A stretch of 64,000 nt of DNA from Macrobrachium rosenbergii (GCF_040412425.1 NC_089766.1:17403508-17467507), one strand, 5' to 3'; positions 1 through 10,898 are shown, numbered from the stretch's first letter. Translations and numbers: made by a program. The notes: a model not told the origin generated them from the sequence alone.

Positions 1-600
1 AGAAAACATAGGAAATCTTAAAACACCCTAAGAAGGCTGTAATGAATGAATACCTAAGATAACAAATAATTATCCCACGAAGAAAGGGGTGTGAACTTAT
101 GGCAGTGAATATAAAAAATTAATTCATGAAAACCAGTTCCACTCTAAAAGCAAACTATGCTTTGACGGTGTATTCAGCTCTAAGCACAACCTCGTTTTAC
201 TTAGGACTTTTTGGCTTACACATTTTCCTCTATACGATTATCTAATTGAATCCTTTTGACTTTCATAAAAAAAATCGCCATAACGAACTCTAAAGTATAA
301 TTAATTCACGATAATGAACCCTAATGTTTAATCAAACTTTTTAAAATACAAGCTTCGTGGGAAACGCTGTTTGGCTAAAGGGGAGGACGGAGAATTATTT
401 ACGTAAAATTCAGGCATGTATGGGACCTAATCAAATCTCGGGTATCATACTTATGATAAACTGTCAGCCATACCTACAACAATAGACGATGGATTGTGTT
501 ATAAATCTTCAAATGAACAATAGGAAACTACTAGTGATTTATGAAGAGATTACTGAGTGATTAATTGGTGATATTTTAATTGAACAAGAGTCACTGTGTG
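1..600. other. AT-rich stretch, nothing recognised
   Basis: I see no reading frame, splice-bounded exon, repeat family or RNA gene in this first stretch. If the minus-strand gene continues past the exon ending at 2675, this would be intron or downstream sequence. Confidence 0.4.
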
Positions 601-938
601 GCTGTACTTAATTGTTTTTGTGCCAAGGAGAAAATGTTTGCCAAGCACAGTGGGAGTGAAATTGGTGTCGATGCTTGGCCACAGAAGAGCCTAAGTGGTC
701 TGCTCTTGAAGTGAAGTTGAACACTGTGATGCAAAATTATAAACGAAAAGGTACAGGTACCAAGAGTAATGCTGTCACAATATCATCGCTAAGACACTTG
801 GATTTGCCCGATCAACTGTCTCCAACCTTTCAGAGGAATGATACCGTTTTTAGCTGGTGGGGAAGACTGTAACATCTTTGGCTGCCAAGTGGATCACAGA
901 GATGTTCACTGCAGTCACGGAGTGCTTATGAAAAAGCT

Positions 939-1025
939 ACTACTCCTTGGGTCTAGGATATGCAGTCATGAAGCATATATGAAGAGGCTCCTACTCCTCT
1001 GGGTTAGGATATGAATAGGAAGCAG
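939..1025 (+). repeat. Short tandem duplication in the Tigger remnant
   Basis: Two roughly 45 bp copies of a segment containing 'ctactcctctgggttaggat' or a close variant lie side by side. They fall inside the decayed transposase and add to its disruption. Confidence 0.5.
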
Positions 1026-1300
1026 CCCAAAGTTTCCGCCAAGATAATGATAAAGGTATTATCTTTAGTCTCCAATTTGAGGAATTTTGTTGGCTCAAAG
1101 GTGACTTTGAAGTAAAACGAGCCACATATAATTTTCAACTACACTGCAGAAATCTTTGAGTGCTCATAAGGGTGCTGCCAAGTGTTCCCAGAAATCCTGA
1201 AAATAGACTTGTGACAGTGACTGCAGCATTGAGCAAGTTTGGCATATAGACAAACGGGACTCTTTAATAAGTCCCCTCAGACATTTGTCCAAGAAGAAAC

Positions 1301-1699
1301 AAATAAAAAATGCGCCGAAGTTTCTTCAGCGCAATCGATTTTTCTGTACAGCCGCTACGGCGTATAATCAAGGCCACCCAAAACAGATCTCTGTCGGTGG
1401 TCTCGATATCATGCTGTCTAAGCTGCGGCCTATGAAAATTTAATCACCGCCCGGTGGTGGCCTGTCCTGTATCATTGCCAGAAGCACGATTATGGCTAAC
1501 TTTTAACCTGAAATAAAATAAAAACTACTAAGGCTAGAGGGCTGCAATTTGGTATGTTTGATGACTGGAGGGTGGATGATCAACGTACGAATTTGCAGCC
1601 CTCTAGCCTCAATAGTTTATAAGATCTGAGGGCGGACAGAAGAGGTGCGGACGGACAGACGAAGCCGGCACAATAGTTTTCTTTTATAGAAAACTAAAA
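1301..1699 (+). repeat. SINE-B copy 1 (full length)
   Basis: This roughly 400 bp interspersed element recurs six more times in the window. It starts near 'aaaaaatgcgccgaag', which forms a short hairpin with 'ttcttcagcgca'. Its hallmark is a long inverted repeat around 'gctagagggctgcaatt' / 'aatttgcagccctctagc', and it ends 'agaaaactaaaa'. There is no open reading frame. I see no convincing pol III A/B boxes, so 'SINE' is a convenience label for a short non-coding mobile repeat. It interrupts the Tigger-type transposase remnant. Confidence 0.75.
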
Positions 1700-2167
1700 T
1701 CTGCACCAGGATCAAACTGCCGCTGAGTAGAGCCGACGCTCGTGCCCCTTTCAATGTGTCAGTCAGACAGTACAAGGGGACCGAAAGGATTTATCAAGAG
1801 GCTTGGCAAAACACTGTAGGTGTGGATCATCATATCCATCAACCAGGCCACATGGTTGGATAAGTTCGGCTGGCCTTTTGACAAAAAAAAAAAGCGTATA
1901 TCAAACTTCACAACCAATTCCTCTTCGTCGTAGATAATGCTCTCAGTCGTCCTAGGCCACGGAAAATTGTTATAAGAATATCAAGGTGCTGTCTGTTTTT
2001 ACTCCCAACACAATCTCCTTCACTCAGTATACATACCAACTCATCTTCTCTACCTCCAGGTGTCTTACCAGTGGTGGATGATGAGGTTGGTCCACTTCAC
2101 TTGAGTAATCATTAACACAGTTGTTGCTTGAGATGAGCTACAGTCACCAATGTTGAATACCACGTAA

Positions 2168-2424
2168 AATATAGAATTCTGGCCAAAGGCCAAGCGCTGG
2201 GATCTGTGAGGTCATCCAGCACTGAAAGGGAAATTGAAAGTAGGAAAGTTTTACAGGTGTAACTTGAGAAAAACCTCGCAGTTGCACTCGGAAACAAGCG
2301 GAGGTCCAGTAAAAGGAACGAAATGAGTTGAAGCTAGGGGCCGAAGAGACGCTGCAAAGAACTTTAAGTAATGCCTACAGTACACCGCATGAGGTGCACT
2401 GACGGCACTAACCCCCTACGGGCG
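2168..2424 (+). repeat. SINE-A copy 1
   Basis: This is the first of seven clear copies of an approximately 300 bp element. The 5' part reads 'ggccaaaggccaagcgctgg' followed by a small hairpin-forming 'aggtca' segment. The 3' part carries 'aagtaatgcctacag', then 'gcatgaggtgcactgacgg' and a 'cccccta' end. It has no coding capacity. This copy lacks the middle 'gttaggagagggtgg' segment found in others. Confidence 0.75.
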
Positions 2425-2674
2425 AATACCATGTAAAGACAGATATAGCTTGTATGCATCAACAGTTTCATGGGCTTCTGTTACGTTTCAAGCGTCTGTA
2501 AGGATTCTGTCACAGTCAGGTTGGGGGAGACGGATGAAGCAGCTGCTGCCGCGCCGCTGGGGATCCAAATTAAGTAAAGTGGCAAAACTAACCTCTAAGC
2601 CTTTTGATCTGGACAGGAAGTGTGAAGACAGCAGCTCGATGAGAAGGTGACCTCGGTAAATGAAACCAGAATAC

Positions 2675-2776
2675 CTCTGATTCCGTAAGTGTTGTTGACC
2701 CTCCGCCTCCCAAGGCCTCTTGCAATTTGGCCAATTCTGATTCATCTTCAGGGGGGTTGTTGTCTCCCAAAAATTG
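2675..2776 (-). CDS. Exon 6 of predicted host gene (34 codons)
   Basis: On the minus strand the acceptor reads 'tttatttaccccag' and the donor 'GAG|gtattc'. The 102 bp between them is open in one frame, phase 0 at both ends. It encodes an acidic segment with PPEDESELAKLQEAL, which could form a short helix, followed by a run of four glycines and TTLTESE. Composition is clearly protein-like against the AT-rich surroundings. The preceding exon (3361-3218) is only 441 bp away and also ends in phase 0. No function is assigned, and the next exon downstream was not found in the remaining 2.6 kb. Confidence 0.6.
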
Positions 2777-3217
2777 CTGGGGTAAATAAAAAATGAATGC
2801 TAATGGAAATATATACCTTGTGTTTGTATATAGATAAGACAGACAGATAAAAAAGAACATCCACAATCAAAGAGACAATACCAGAATGAAACATATTTTT
2901 TTACAAATAGAAAGCAACAAAATGCTTATTCCAGCAGTAACGTAGAGTATGATATGCACAAAAAGGACATTAAAAAATTTGTTTATGGATGTAAGACAAA
3001 ACAATACAAAATGTTCATGCATCCACATTAGAAGCATAAAAGAGAAAAACTGGATTTAGCACAGGAGAGATCTGAACATTTTAACAAGAAATGAGACGGG
3101 AAGAAAATTTGTTTTCTTGTGTTTTTCAAGTCAAAGGCTTTTGAATGAACTACACTTACAAAACTCAAAATTATTCCTAGCACACCACAGGTTTTACTAA
3201 GCCGCTTAGTACATTAC
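2777..3217 (-). other. Short intron, nothing else recognised
   Basis: This AT-rich 441 bp gap separates exons 5 and 6 of the predicted host gene. It starts (minus strand) with 'gtaatg' and ends with a T-rich tract and 'ccccag'. I see no repeat family here. Confidence 0.45.
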
Positions 3218-3361
3218 CTTAGGGTCGTACGACAGGGGGTCATGCATTCTACGGTGAGCAGAAGACGATTTCGACGACCTGGCCGAAGTTGGCTTTGAGG
3301 AATGAGGACTTCCTGACGACCTCTTGGACGACCCCGCTCGACTGTCGCTCACTGTCGACAC
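3218..3361 (-). CDS. Exon 5 of predicted host gene (48 codons)
   Basis: The donor is 'CCTAAG|gtaatg', a good match to the consensus. The acceptor is taken as 'ccaacaag|GTGTCG'. It has a poor pyrimidine tract and is the weakest splice site in the model, but an in-frame TGA just upstream forces the exon to begin about here and phase 0 fits the previous exon. The 48 codons encode a Ser/Arg/Lys-rich disordered stretch (SSKRSSGSPHSS, SARSSKSSSAHRR) ending HDPLSYDPK. Such composition suits a linker or a phosphorylation-rich tail; that is only a guess. Confidence 0.55.
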
Positions 3362-3505
3362 CTTGTTGGATCATTAATCACTATTGCTGTCATAATTATC
3401 ATCATAACATAATTTAATCACCGAGCTCTTAAATGACTGGCCTGAATTTGTGAAAACTGATGGGGGACCAAGCTAAATTCAAAGGCTCGCACAAGGCATA
3501 CTCTG

Positions 3506-3745
3506 CTCTAAAATGGAAAACTGCAGTATTTGCAGAATTTTCGAAATTGAGATAAGCCAACTATTGGGCTCGTGAAACACTAATACACAAGTTACTGCAG
3601 TTTCAGAATGACTCTTCAATGCTTTCCACGAGTATTTAAGGGGTACCATTTGCAGTATCTGCAAAATCAGTAGTAAGGCAAGGGAGTATCTACCATTTTT
3701 CAAAGTTTTGTATTTTTGCAGACACTGCAGTCTTCCATTTTAAGG
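3506..3745 (-). mobile_element. MITE with about 30 bp terminal inverted repeats, copy 1
   Basis: The ends are inverted copies: 'ctaaaatggaaaactgcagt' on the left and 'ctgcagtcttccattttaag' on the right. The roughly 240 bp between has no reading frame. A second copy in the opposite orientation lies at 46887-47127. The superfamily is not clear, because I could not fix a target-site duplication. Confidence 0.6.
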
Positions 3746-3961
3746 CAGTACTGCGCTGTCAGTGACCCTCCGATGCCTTACTGTACGAATGAAGATGTCG
3801 AGTGATGAAGCTGACGGTGTTGATCACTCCAATGACTATAATGGTGACCAACGCCAAATCACAGCCTAAAATTAGTCTTCCATGATGAGGAGCAGGAGTT
3901 GATCTGGTTTACGGCTGGTGCTTAGTTAAGATTAAATAATTCATGACACTAATTAAGCACT

Positions 3962-4275
3962 ACGATGCGCTGTCTGTGAAATGTGAGAGCGCTTTCGTAT
4001 TCTTTACATAACAAATACTTTAAAAAGCTATATACTTATATTCTTAAGACAGCGCGAGTGTAAACAAATCACAGCTGTAGTTTCTATGATACTTGTGTTG
4101 GTTCTCAATTACGAGTAAATCTATCATGACGCTGCAATGTCAGTGAAATGGGAGAGATCTCTTTCAGTTTCTCTACGTAACAAATACTATAAAAAACTAT
4201 ATATTTAAAATGTTAAAACAATGTTAGCGCATGCAAAGTCCAGTTATAATTTCGAAGATACTTCTGCTGCATTAC
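3962..4275 (+). repeat. Diverged tandem duplication, unit about 160 bp
   Basis: Positions 3962-4113 and 4127-4275 align along their length. Shared blocks include 'gtcagtgaaatg'/'gtctgtgaaatg', 'taacaaatact' and the 'gatacttstg' segment near the end of each. The copies have drifted noticeably. There is no coding content. Confidence 0.5.
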
Positions 4276-4326
4276 AAATGAATGTTCTCAGTCTGAAAAA
4301 TAATGTGTAAAAATAGCCCTCATCAA

Positions 4327-4403
<77 letters not shown>

Positions 4404-4409
4404 ACACAA
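4327..4409 (+). repeat. (AAT)n microsatellite
   Basis: A nearly pure AAT tract that borders the left arm of a fold-back element. Confidence 0.9.
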
Positions 4410-4429
4410 TAATAATCAAAAACGGTCGT

Positions 4430-4805
4430 CTGGATGCCGTTGAGTTTACATTGCATTCTCTCAAACTCTCAGATGAGTTTCTTTGTAGCAGCTGTCCAAA
4501 GTTCATTTATTCCTTACCGTTTTGGTAGTTCTACCAATTACAGACATGCGAATGAAGCAAAGGGGTACAGTTACATCGTATTAATACCCGTAAACGGGCT
4601 TACAGAGAGATTTTATGCATTTTATGGTTGGCTGTGGAAAGCAAGGGGAGCCCTTCCTATTCGCCTTTCTGTAAATGGTAGTGAGAACTACCGAAACATC
4701 AAGGAATAAATGAACTTTGGACAGCTGTTGTACAATTTATCTGCTGCTAAGGAGAAACTGATTCGACAGACTGACAAACTGCAATAAAAACTCAATGGCA
4801 TCCTG
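4430..4805. mobile_element. Fold-back element between two AAT microsatellites
   Basis: The two halves are inverted copies. 'agctgtccaaagttcattta' near 4490 is matched by its reverse complement near 4705-4725. The pairing extends outward through 'ggatgcc[ga]ttgagttt' at the left edge and its complement near 4782-4805. (AAT)n tracts abut both sides. No transposase is present. This is a non-autonomous inverted-repeat element of unknown superfamily. Confidence 0.6.
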
Positions 4806-4818
4806 AGAGCCATTCTTT

Positions 4819-4895
<77 letters not shown>
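4819..4895 (+). repeat. (AAT)n microsatellite
   Basis: A pure AAT tract that borders the right arm of the fold-back element. Confidence 0.9.
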
Positions 4896-4896
<1 letters not shown>

Positions 4897-5071
4897 TGTA
4901 TTATTATGCTGTATAATATGCTGTAGATGTACAGTATAATATGCTGTAGATGCATTCAGTTTATATAGTTTTCTCTATCTTTCTCATAAATAATTTTTCA
5001 GGGTTACTGCATTCTACCTGTAACTCGGCGATGTCTGTCATTGTTGGAGAGGAAAGCAGTTGCAAATCTTC

Positions 5072-5283
5072 GTTTTTTTTTCTTCGTTTTTAACGTGCTT
5101 TTCTTTTAGACCCCGGTAGCGAACGTGTACATGTTACCAAATCCCCCGCTCCCTTTCTCCCAGCAGCGAGGAGAACTGGGCGGGTGGGTCGACAGTTCGA
5201 GACGTGTGAGGTGTCTGTTATGTTTTTAGAAGATTTTGGAGTGGCTTTGTTTATGTGTGTATTAGTCTGTAACACCCATTTGC
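5072..5283 (+). repeat. SINE-C copy 1 (internally deleted)
   Basis: This shares long blocks with 24390-24694, including 'tagaccccggtagc', 'ctttctcccagcagcgagga', 'gtcgacagttcgaga' and 'gtgtgtattagtctgta'. Relative to copy 2 it lacks about 90 bp after 'cgtgctttt'. No coding capacity is seen. Confidence 0.65.
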
Positions 5284-5307
5284 CTTCAGCAAACCTATCC
5301 ATTGATT

Positions 5308-5492
5308 ACATAAGTAATTCCAGGGTGTCTACACAGATAGCAAAGTGTCCGCCTTTTCTGACTGGTTGGCTGCGGGGATTGAACCCTTGCCACAGACTTC
5401 TATGAAGTCTGAGGTTGCTGCTTCTACCAACCGTGCCATCGAGGCTCCAGGAAAGCAGTTGCAAATCACGATGTAATATTATTTCTGACAAA

Positions 5493-5497
<5 letters not shown>
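5308..5497 (-). repeat. tRNA-derived SINE fragment
   Basis: On the minus strand a tRNA-like head is visible at 5441-5350. An A-box-like 'tggcacggttggtagaagc' is followed by a B-box 'gggttcaatcccc', as expected of pol III SINE promoters. The adjacent 55 bp ('agtatttgtcagaaata...gcaactgc') reappears on the plus strand at about 8373-8425. It is not a functional tRNA gene, because the acceptor stem does not close. Confidence 0.55.

Positions 5498-5503
<6 letters not shown>

Positions 5504-5582
<79 letters not shown>
5504..5582 (+). repeat. (TA)n microsatellite
   Basis: Pure AT dinucleotide repeat. Confidence 0.95.
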
Positions 5583-5586
<4 letters not shown>

Positions 5587-5599
5587 AATGTTACAACTG

Positions 5600-6778
5600 T
5601 TTGGGAACAGATAAGAATGTTCTGGTAAGAACACTAGGTAGCATACCGATTGGTCTATCTTCAGAGGCGGTGGGGGGGGTCCAGCCCGGCTCTCTCTCTC
5701 TCTCTCCTTCAACAGTGAGTCTTTCTCAGCAGGTATTTCACACGCCTCTCTCTCTCTCTCTCGCTAACGTCACAAAGATCTCTTTCGTTCTCGCATGGAT
5801 TTCTCTCTCTCTCTCTCTCTCATTCCACACTAAAGAAATGAAATGGGTCTTATAAGGAAAACTCAATCTTTCCGACCAAAAATAGATTTATTATTTAAAG
5901 CAACCCAACAAGCAATGAATAAACAAAGCAAAGATTAAAATGCATCATAAATGAAATTGTCAATTAAGAAAAAGATCTAACTCAAGAGTTAGTCTCAGTC
6001 CAACTAAAAATCTGATTATGGCTAAAAGCCTGCAAACTCAAAAAGTCTCACATATTCCATTATAGACTTTGTAAAGTCTGGTCTCAAGTCTCCCACATAA
6101 AATACTAGACATAGCAAAGGTTTGCGACTGTCTTTCTCTATGATCACACCAGCATGATAACATCATGTTTTGCCCACAAAGTCTTCACCACAACCACACC
6201 CATGACATCTGTCGAAAAAATGAACACAGATAATACTCCCAAAAATATATAAGTGCAAAAACATAATAATGAAAAGTCTACAATGCGAGTAAATAGCATA
6301 CTGGTAAAATATAGAACACAATAAAATAGAATATTGAAATAATAAAATGCTACATCCACTTCCCAAACAAAATCAAAAATGTCTTGAAATATGGTAAAAG
6401 ACCATAAATCCACAATTCACATAGAAAAACGAAGAGTCTGGATTGTACCTTATTCTGCCAATTCTAAGAGCTCGCCACACTCAAAGATAATGTCTTCACG
6501 ATCCCGATCTAGGTCTGCTAATGAACGACCGAACTAATTTTTGGGCAGAATTAGACACAAAATCGAGATTCTATAACACACGAACTCTTGTACGCTCATA
6601 GCGACTTGGTCATATGACCCGGCCAATACCGCGTGTTCATCACATTTACTGCTGAGATGATCAACTATTTGCTGAATACGAAGATTTTGTAACTGACGGC
6701 TTCACCAGTACCATCTCGCAACCAAAAATTCTTTCATCACACTCTGTACCTTTTAACATTTGGCGGCCATATTTTTCT
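5600..6778. other. No gene recognised; short CT tracts
   Basis: Short (CT)n runs occur at 5692-5706, 5752-5762 and 5804-5821. The remainder is AT-rich sequence without an exon-like segment or a repeat family I recognise. Confidence 0.4.
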
Positions 6779-6891
<113 letters not shown>

Positions 6892-6892
6892 C

Positions 6893-8365
6893 AGAGTAAC
6901 GCCAATGGTAACTGAAATCTGGGGTCCTTCCTCCTTAGAGTTGTCCTTCTGTAGAAAATCTTTGCTCGTGTTGATCCTATGCCTCGTTTCACTCAGATTC
7001 GGCTGAGCATGATCAAACCGAAAGACGGGAGTAGGCTGTCATCAGTGGTGTGTCCTGCTCTTTATATACAACAAGGTCAGCAGGGGGTTAAATGAATGCT
7101 GATCGCTGATTGGCTGAGGAGGAATGTGCGCCGTTGACTGGCTGGCGAGATTTCCTTGCAAGCCAAAAACTTAATGTTGGTGGTCTCGCTTCTGCAACCC
7201 TGCTGAGTGGCAGGGCTAACGCGTGACATTACTATCTGGTATTACCCGGCGAATATTCTGATTGGTTGCTGGGCGGCTCGCAGAATCCTGTGTTTCTCAG
7301 TCGGGAATCAGGGGAATGTCGCCTCTAGTTGTATCTGGCGCAGGTCTGTGTGCAAAAGGCCGCATAATGCAGGTATGCAGGAGGAACGCCTCTTGAGTGG
7401 TATTCAATAAGGGCTTCTCCTGCTGTATGAAGAGCGCTTCTAACAATCATAGGCTTCTTGGGCCAGGGGCCTTTCCAATTATTTCTGCATTCCCTCTATT
7501 GCATTCCTCGTGATGCTGGTATGTTGGGCATCTCTCATGTGGATTTTTATGGCACCTTCTTGAGCATAGCAAGAGATCCTCTTGCTATGCCAGTTTCATG
7601 GTGGTCATACCAATATAGGAGTCGGGGCACCCAAGAACTGGGCATTTAAAATGGTATACCACGTTAGCCTGTTTAAGAGGATCTCTCGTCGGTGGGGCCG
7701 AGTTATTTTTCATAATCAGGTTTCTTGTGCAGCTGTTTTGATAACAAAGACGAGGCCCAGCTGGGGGTTGACGTCGGTAATGAAGAAGTCGTCTGTGATT
7801 TTCTTAATGGTCGGTTCATATTCTAGGTATTTAGAGTGCATTCCTGCCTTATAATAAAGCTTAACACTTTTTTGTGGATTGGGCTGTGGCTGCTCACGGG
7901 TGTTGTACCACCAATCCAGTGCCTTGCAAATTCTTTATTAACTTGTTTATTTGAATATCCGTTATTCACAATACTTCAGTGACGTGGTCTAGCTCTTTGT
8001 GTGTCCTGCCAAGAGCAGGTTGTTAAAGCCCTTCATACGAAGGCTTTAATGGTGTGTTCTTATATCTTGAAGGACACTCACTATCTCTGTTAAGGCAGAG
8101 GCCAATCAACGGCGCGCATTCCTCCTCAGCCAATCAGATGCCAGCATATCTTCGACCCCCTGCTGACCATGTTATAAATAAAGAGCAAGACTCACCACGC
8201 ATGAAGGTCTGCTCCCGTTTTTCGGCGTGATCACGCTCAACGGAGGCTGAGTGAAACGTGGCCCAGAATCTACAGTACAACCTGAACAAAGATTTTCTAC
8301 AGACGAAGGACAACTCTACGGAGGATTGACACCAGATTTCGGTTACCATTGGCGTTTCCCTCTAA
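6893..8365 (-). mobile_element. Penelope-like element remnant with inverted long repeats
   Basis: The segments 6893-7150 and 8100-8365 are inverted copies of each other. Both contain 'cgccaatggtaac', a 'ccctgctgacc' block and a TATA-like motif before 'agagca'. Between them the minus strand holds decayed coding sequence. The piece around 7690-7600 reads VVYHFKCP...SYIG, matching the two halves of the GIY-YIG endonuclease that follows reverse transcriptase in Penelope-like elements. A later frame-shifted piece contains IKIHMRDA. Inverted terminal pLTRs are known for this class. The copy is full of stops and lacks most of the reverse transcriptase, so it is dead. Confidence 0.55.
7440..8100 (-). 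pseudogene. Penelope-type RT C-terminus and GIY-YIG endonuclease, broken
   Basis: On the minus strand, fragments from the end of the reverse transcriptase region (for example DVNPQLGLVFVIKTAAQ near 7780-7720) precede the endonuclease fold near 7690-7440. Key visible elements are VVY, a Cys pair (KCPVLGC) and YIG. The Arg/His region continues in another frame (KRISCYAQEGAIKIHMRD). At least one stop and two frameshifts interrupt it. The family is inferred from motif order only. Confidence 0.5.
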
Positions 8366-8587
8366 GTGATGTATAGTGTATTTGTCAGAAATAAAATTAC
8401 ACCCTGATTCGCAACTGCCTTTCTCTCTCAGAATGAACGACAAACATTAGCTAATTACTGGCAAGATGCAGCAACCCTGAAAAATGAGAAATCAGTCATT
8501 AGAAAGAAAACTCTATATTAACTCAATGCAGGTACGCAGCCATAACATTCATCACTCACTAAATGTTTGAAAGAGGGTCTGCTACCT

Positions 8588-8689
8588 AAATAATAATAAT
8601 AATAATAATAATCATAATAATAGTAATAATAATCATAATAATAATAATAAGTATATATTTACCGCTACCTGTCCAGACAGCCATTCATT

Positions 8690-8733
<44 letters not shown>

Positions 8734-8757
8734 CATCATCATCATCATCATCATCCC
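8588..8757 (+). repeat. (AAT)n / (ATC)n microsatellites around a 40 bp segment
   Basis: AAT tracts at 8588-8650 and 8692-8735 are followed by an ATC run to 8757. The segment between them ('tatatttaccgctacctgtc') resembles the exon end and donor at 10964-10988. Confidence 0.85.
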
Positions 8758-10828
8758 ACGAATAGCAGAACAACTCCAGCATTGTATCACAAACCACCAT
8801 GCCCAAATGGATGACCACAGGGAAAAAATCCTAAGTACAGAAAGACAAGAACAAGGGAAATATAGCAAGTAACTACAGGCCTATCACCTGCCTACCAATA
8901 ATGTGGAAGTTGCTAACAGGTATCACCAGTGAAAGGCTATACAACTACCTAGAGGATACAAACACCATCCCCCACCAACAGAAAGGCTGCAGAAGGAAGT
9001 GTACGGGCACAAAAGACCAGCCCCTAATAGACAAAATGGTAATGAAGAATAGTAAGAGAAGGAGAACCAACCTAAGCAAGGCATGGATTGACTACAAGAA
9101 AGCCTTCGACATGATACACGTGGCTAATAGAATGCCTGCGAATACATGGGTCAGAGGAAAATACCATCAGCTTACTTAAAAATACAATGCACAACTGGAA
9201 TACAGTACTCACAAGCTCTGGGATAAGACTACCAGAGGTTAACATCAGGAAAGGGATCTTTCAAGGCGACTCACTATCCCCACTACTCTTCGTAGTAGCC
9301 ATGATTGCCATGACAAAGGGACTGCAGAAGATGGATGCTGGGTACCAACTCAAGAAAGGAGGCAACAGAATTAACCATCTGATGTTCATGGACGACATCA
9401 AGCTTTATGGTAAGAGTATCAAGGAAATAGATACCCTAACCCAGACTGTAAGGATTGTATCTGGGGACATCAGGATGGAGTTTGGAATAGAAAAATGCGC
9501 CTTGGTCAACATACAAAAAGGCAGTGTAACAAAGACTGAAGGGATAAAGCTACCAGACGGGAATAGCATCAAACACATAGATGAGAAAGGATTCAAATGC
9601 CTGGGAATAATAGAAGGAGAGGATATAAAACACCAGGAGGTGAAGGACACGATCAGGAAAGAATATATGCAGAGACTTAAGGTGATACTCAAGTCAAAAC
9701 TCAACGCCGGAAACTTGGCGAAAGTCATAAACACATGGGCAGTACCAGTAAACAGATACAGCACGGGAATAGTGGAATGGACGAAGGCTGAACTCCGAAG
9801 CATATACCAGAAAACTAGAAAACACATGACAATGTACAAAGCTACACCCAAGAGCAAATACAGACAGACTCTACATGACACGAAAGGAAGGGGGGAGAGG
9901 GCTACTAGGCACAGAGGACTGCGTCAACATCGAGAGCAGAACACTATGGCAATATCTGAAAACCAGTGAAGACGAGTGGCTAAGTAGTGCATGGAAAGAA
10001 GGACTAATGAAAGCAGACGACGACCAAGAAATATACAGAGACAGGAGAATGAAAACAGAACAGAGGAATGGCACAACAAACCAATGCATGGACAGTACAT
10101 GAGACAGACAAAAGAACTGCCCAGCGATGAAGCATGACAATGGCTACAGAGGGGAGAACTCAAGAAGGAAACAGAAGGAATGCTACCAGCGGCACAAGAT
10201 CAGGCCCTAAGAACCAGATACGTCCAAAGAACAATAGATGGAAATAACATCTTACCCATATCAGGAAGTGCAATATGAAAGACGAGAACCATAAACCACA
10301 TAGCAAGCGAATGTCCGGTGCTTGCACAGAACCAGTACAAAAGGAGGCATGATTCAGTAGCAAAAGCCCTCCACTGGAGCATGTGCAAGAAACACCAGCT
10401 AGCCTGCAGTAATAAGTGGTACGAACACCAACTTGAGGGAGTGATACAAAATGATCAGGCAAAGATCCTCTGGGACTATGGTACCAGAACAGATAGGGTG
10501 ATACGTGCCAATAGACCAGACGTGACGTTGATTGACAAAATCAAGAAGAAAGCATCACTCACTGATGTGGCAATACCATGGGACACCAGAGTAGATGAGA
10601 AAGAAAGAGAAAAAAATAATAAGTATCAAGACCTGAAAATCGAAATAAGAAGGATATGGAATATTCCAGTGGAAATTGTACCCATAATCATAGGAGCACT
10701 AGGCACGATCCCCTGATCCCTGAAAAGGAATCTGGAAAAACTAGATGCCGAAGTAGCTCCAGGGCTCATGCAGAAAAGTTTGCTACAAGAAACAGTGCAC
10801 ATAGTGAGAAAAGTGATGGACTCCTAAG
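8758..10828 (+). pseudogene. Non-LTR retrotransposon ORF with RT and restriction-like endonuclease, broken
   Basis: Read through several frameshifts and stops, this encodes a reverse transcriptase followed by a restriction-like endonuclease, the layout of the R2/NeSL/R4 group. RT motifs in order: NYRPITCLPIMWKLL (8871), AWIDYKKAFDMI (about 9081), GIFQGDSLSPLLF (about 9253), and the catalytic block MFMDDIKLYG with its Asp pair near 9390. Near 10250-10320 a Cys/His knuckle is partly preserved (KCN...NHIASECP). The nuclease core follows at about 10513-10640: RPDVTLIDK, then TDVAIPWD and a KY...L segment. Frameshifts occur near 9114, 9843, 10080 and 10290, and stops at about 8831 and 10715. The 5' part is missing. 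It ends in poly(A) and AAT repeats at 10899-10965. Confidence 0.8.
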
Positions 10829-10898
10829 GAGGCAGGCTGCAATCCGGAACCCCACACTATAAAAACCACCCAGTCGAATAGGATGACTGTGATAGACA

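Larger units (their letters stand above)
690..2110 (+). pseudogene. pogo/Tigger-type transposase remnant
   Basis: This is a decayed DNA transposase of the pogo/Tigger group (IS630-Tc1-mariner superfamily), which cuts and pastes its own element. Reading across frameshifts, the N-terminal CENP-B-like helix-turn-helix is visible near 700-830 (LEVKLNTVMQNY, then IIAKTLGFARSTVSN). The catalytic-domain blocks follow in order: TGLF...TFVQEE near 1254-1300, SAPG just after 1699, and FLFVVDNALSRP near 1920-1950, which matches the VDNA block holding the second catalytic Asp. Several stops and frameshifts make it non-functional. A SINE-B copy (1301-1699) lies between the TFVQEE and SAPG blocks, so that insertion is younger than the transposase. 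I did not find terminal inverted repeats. The superfamily assignment is fairly firm; the exact family is inference. Confidence 0.6.

Noticed and set aside
675..872. 65-codon plus-strand frame as a small gene
   Set aside because: It coincides with the start of the Tigger-type transposase remnant and changes frame within the helix-turn-helix.
5640..5700. Possible exon encoding Pro-rich PPPPPLKIDQ on the minus strand
   Set aside because: The supposed acceptor is preceded by an AG-rich tract and not by pyrimidines, and the segment borders a CT microsatellite.
9405..9881. 158-codon minus-strand frame
   Set aside because: It is the antisense shadow of the LINE reverse transcriptase on the plus strand, whose motifs are unambiguous.
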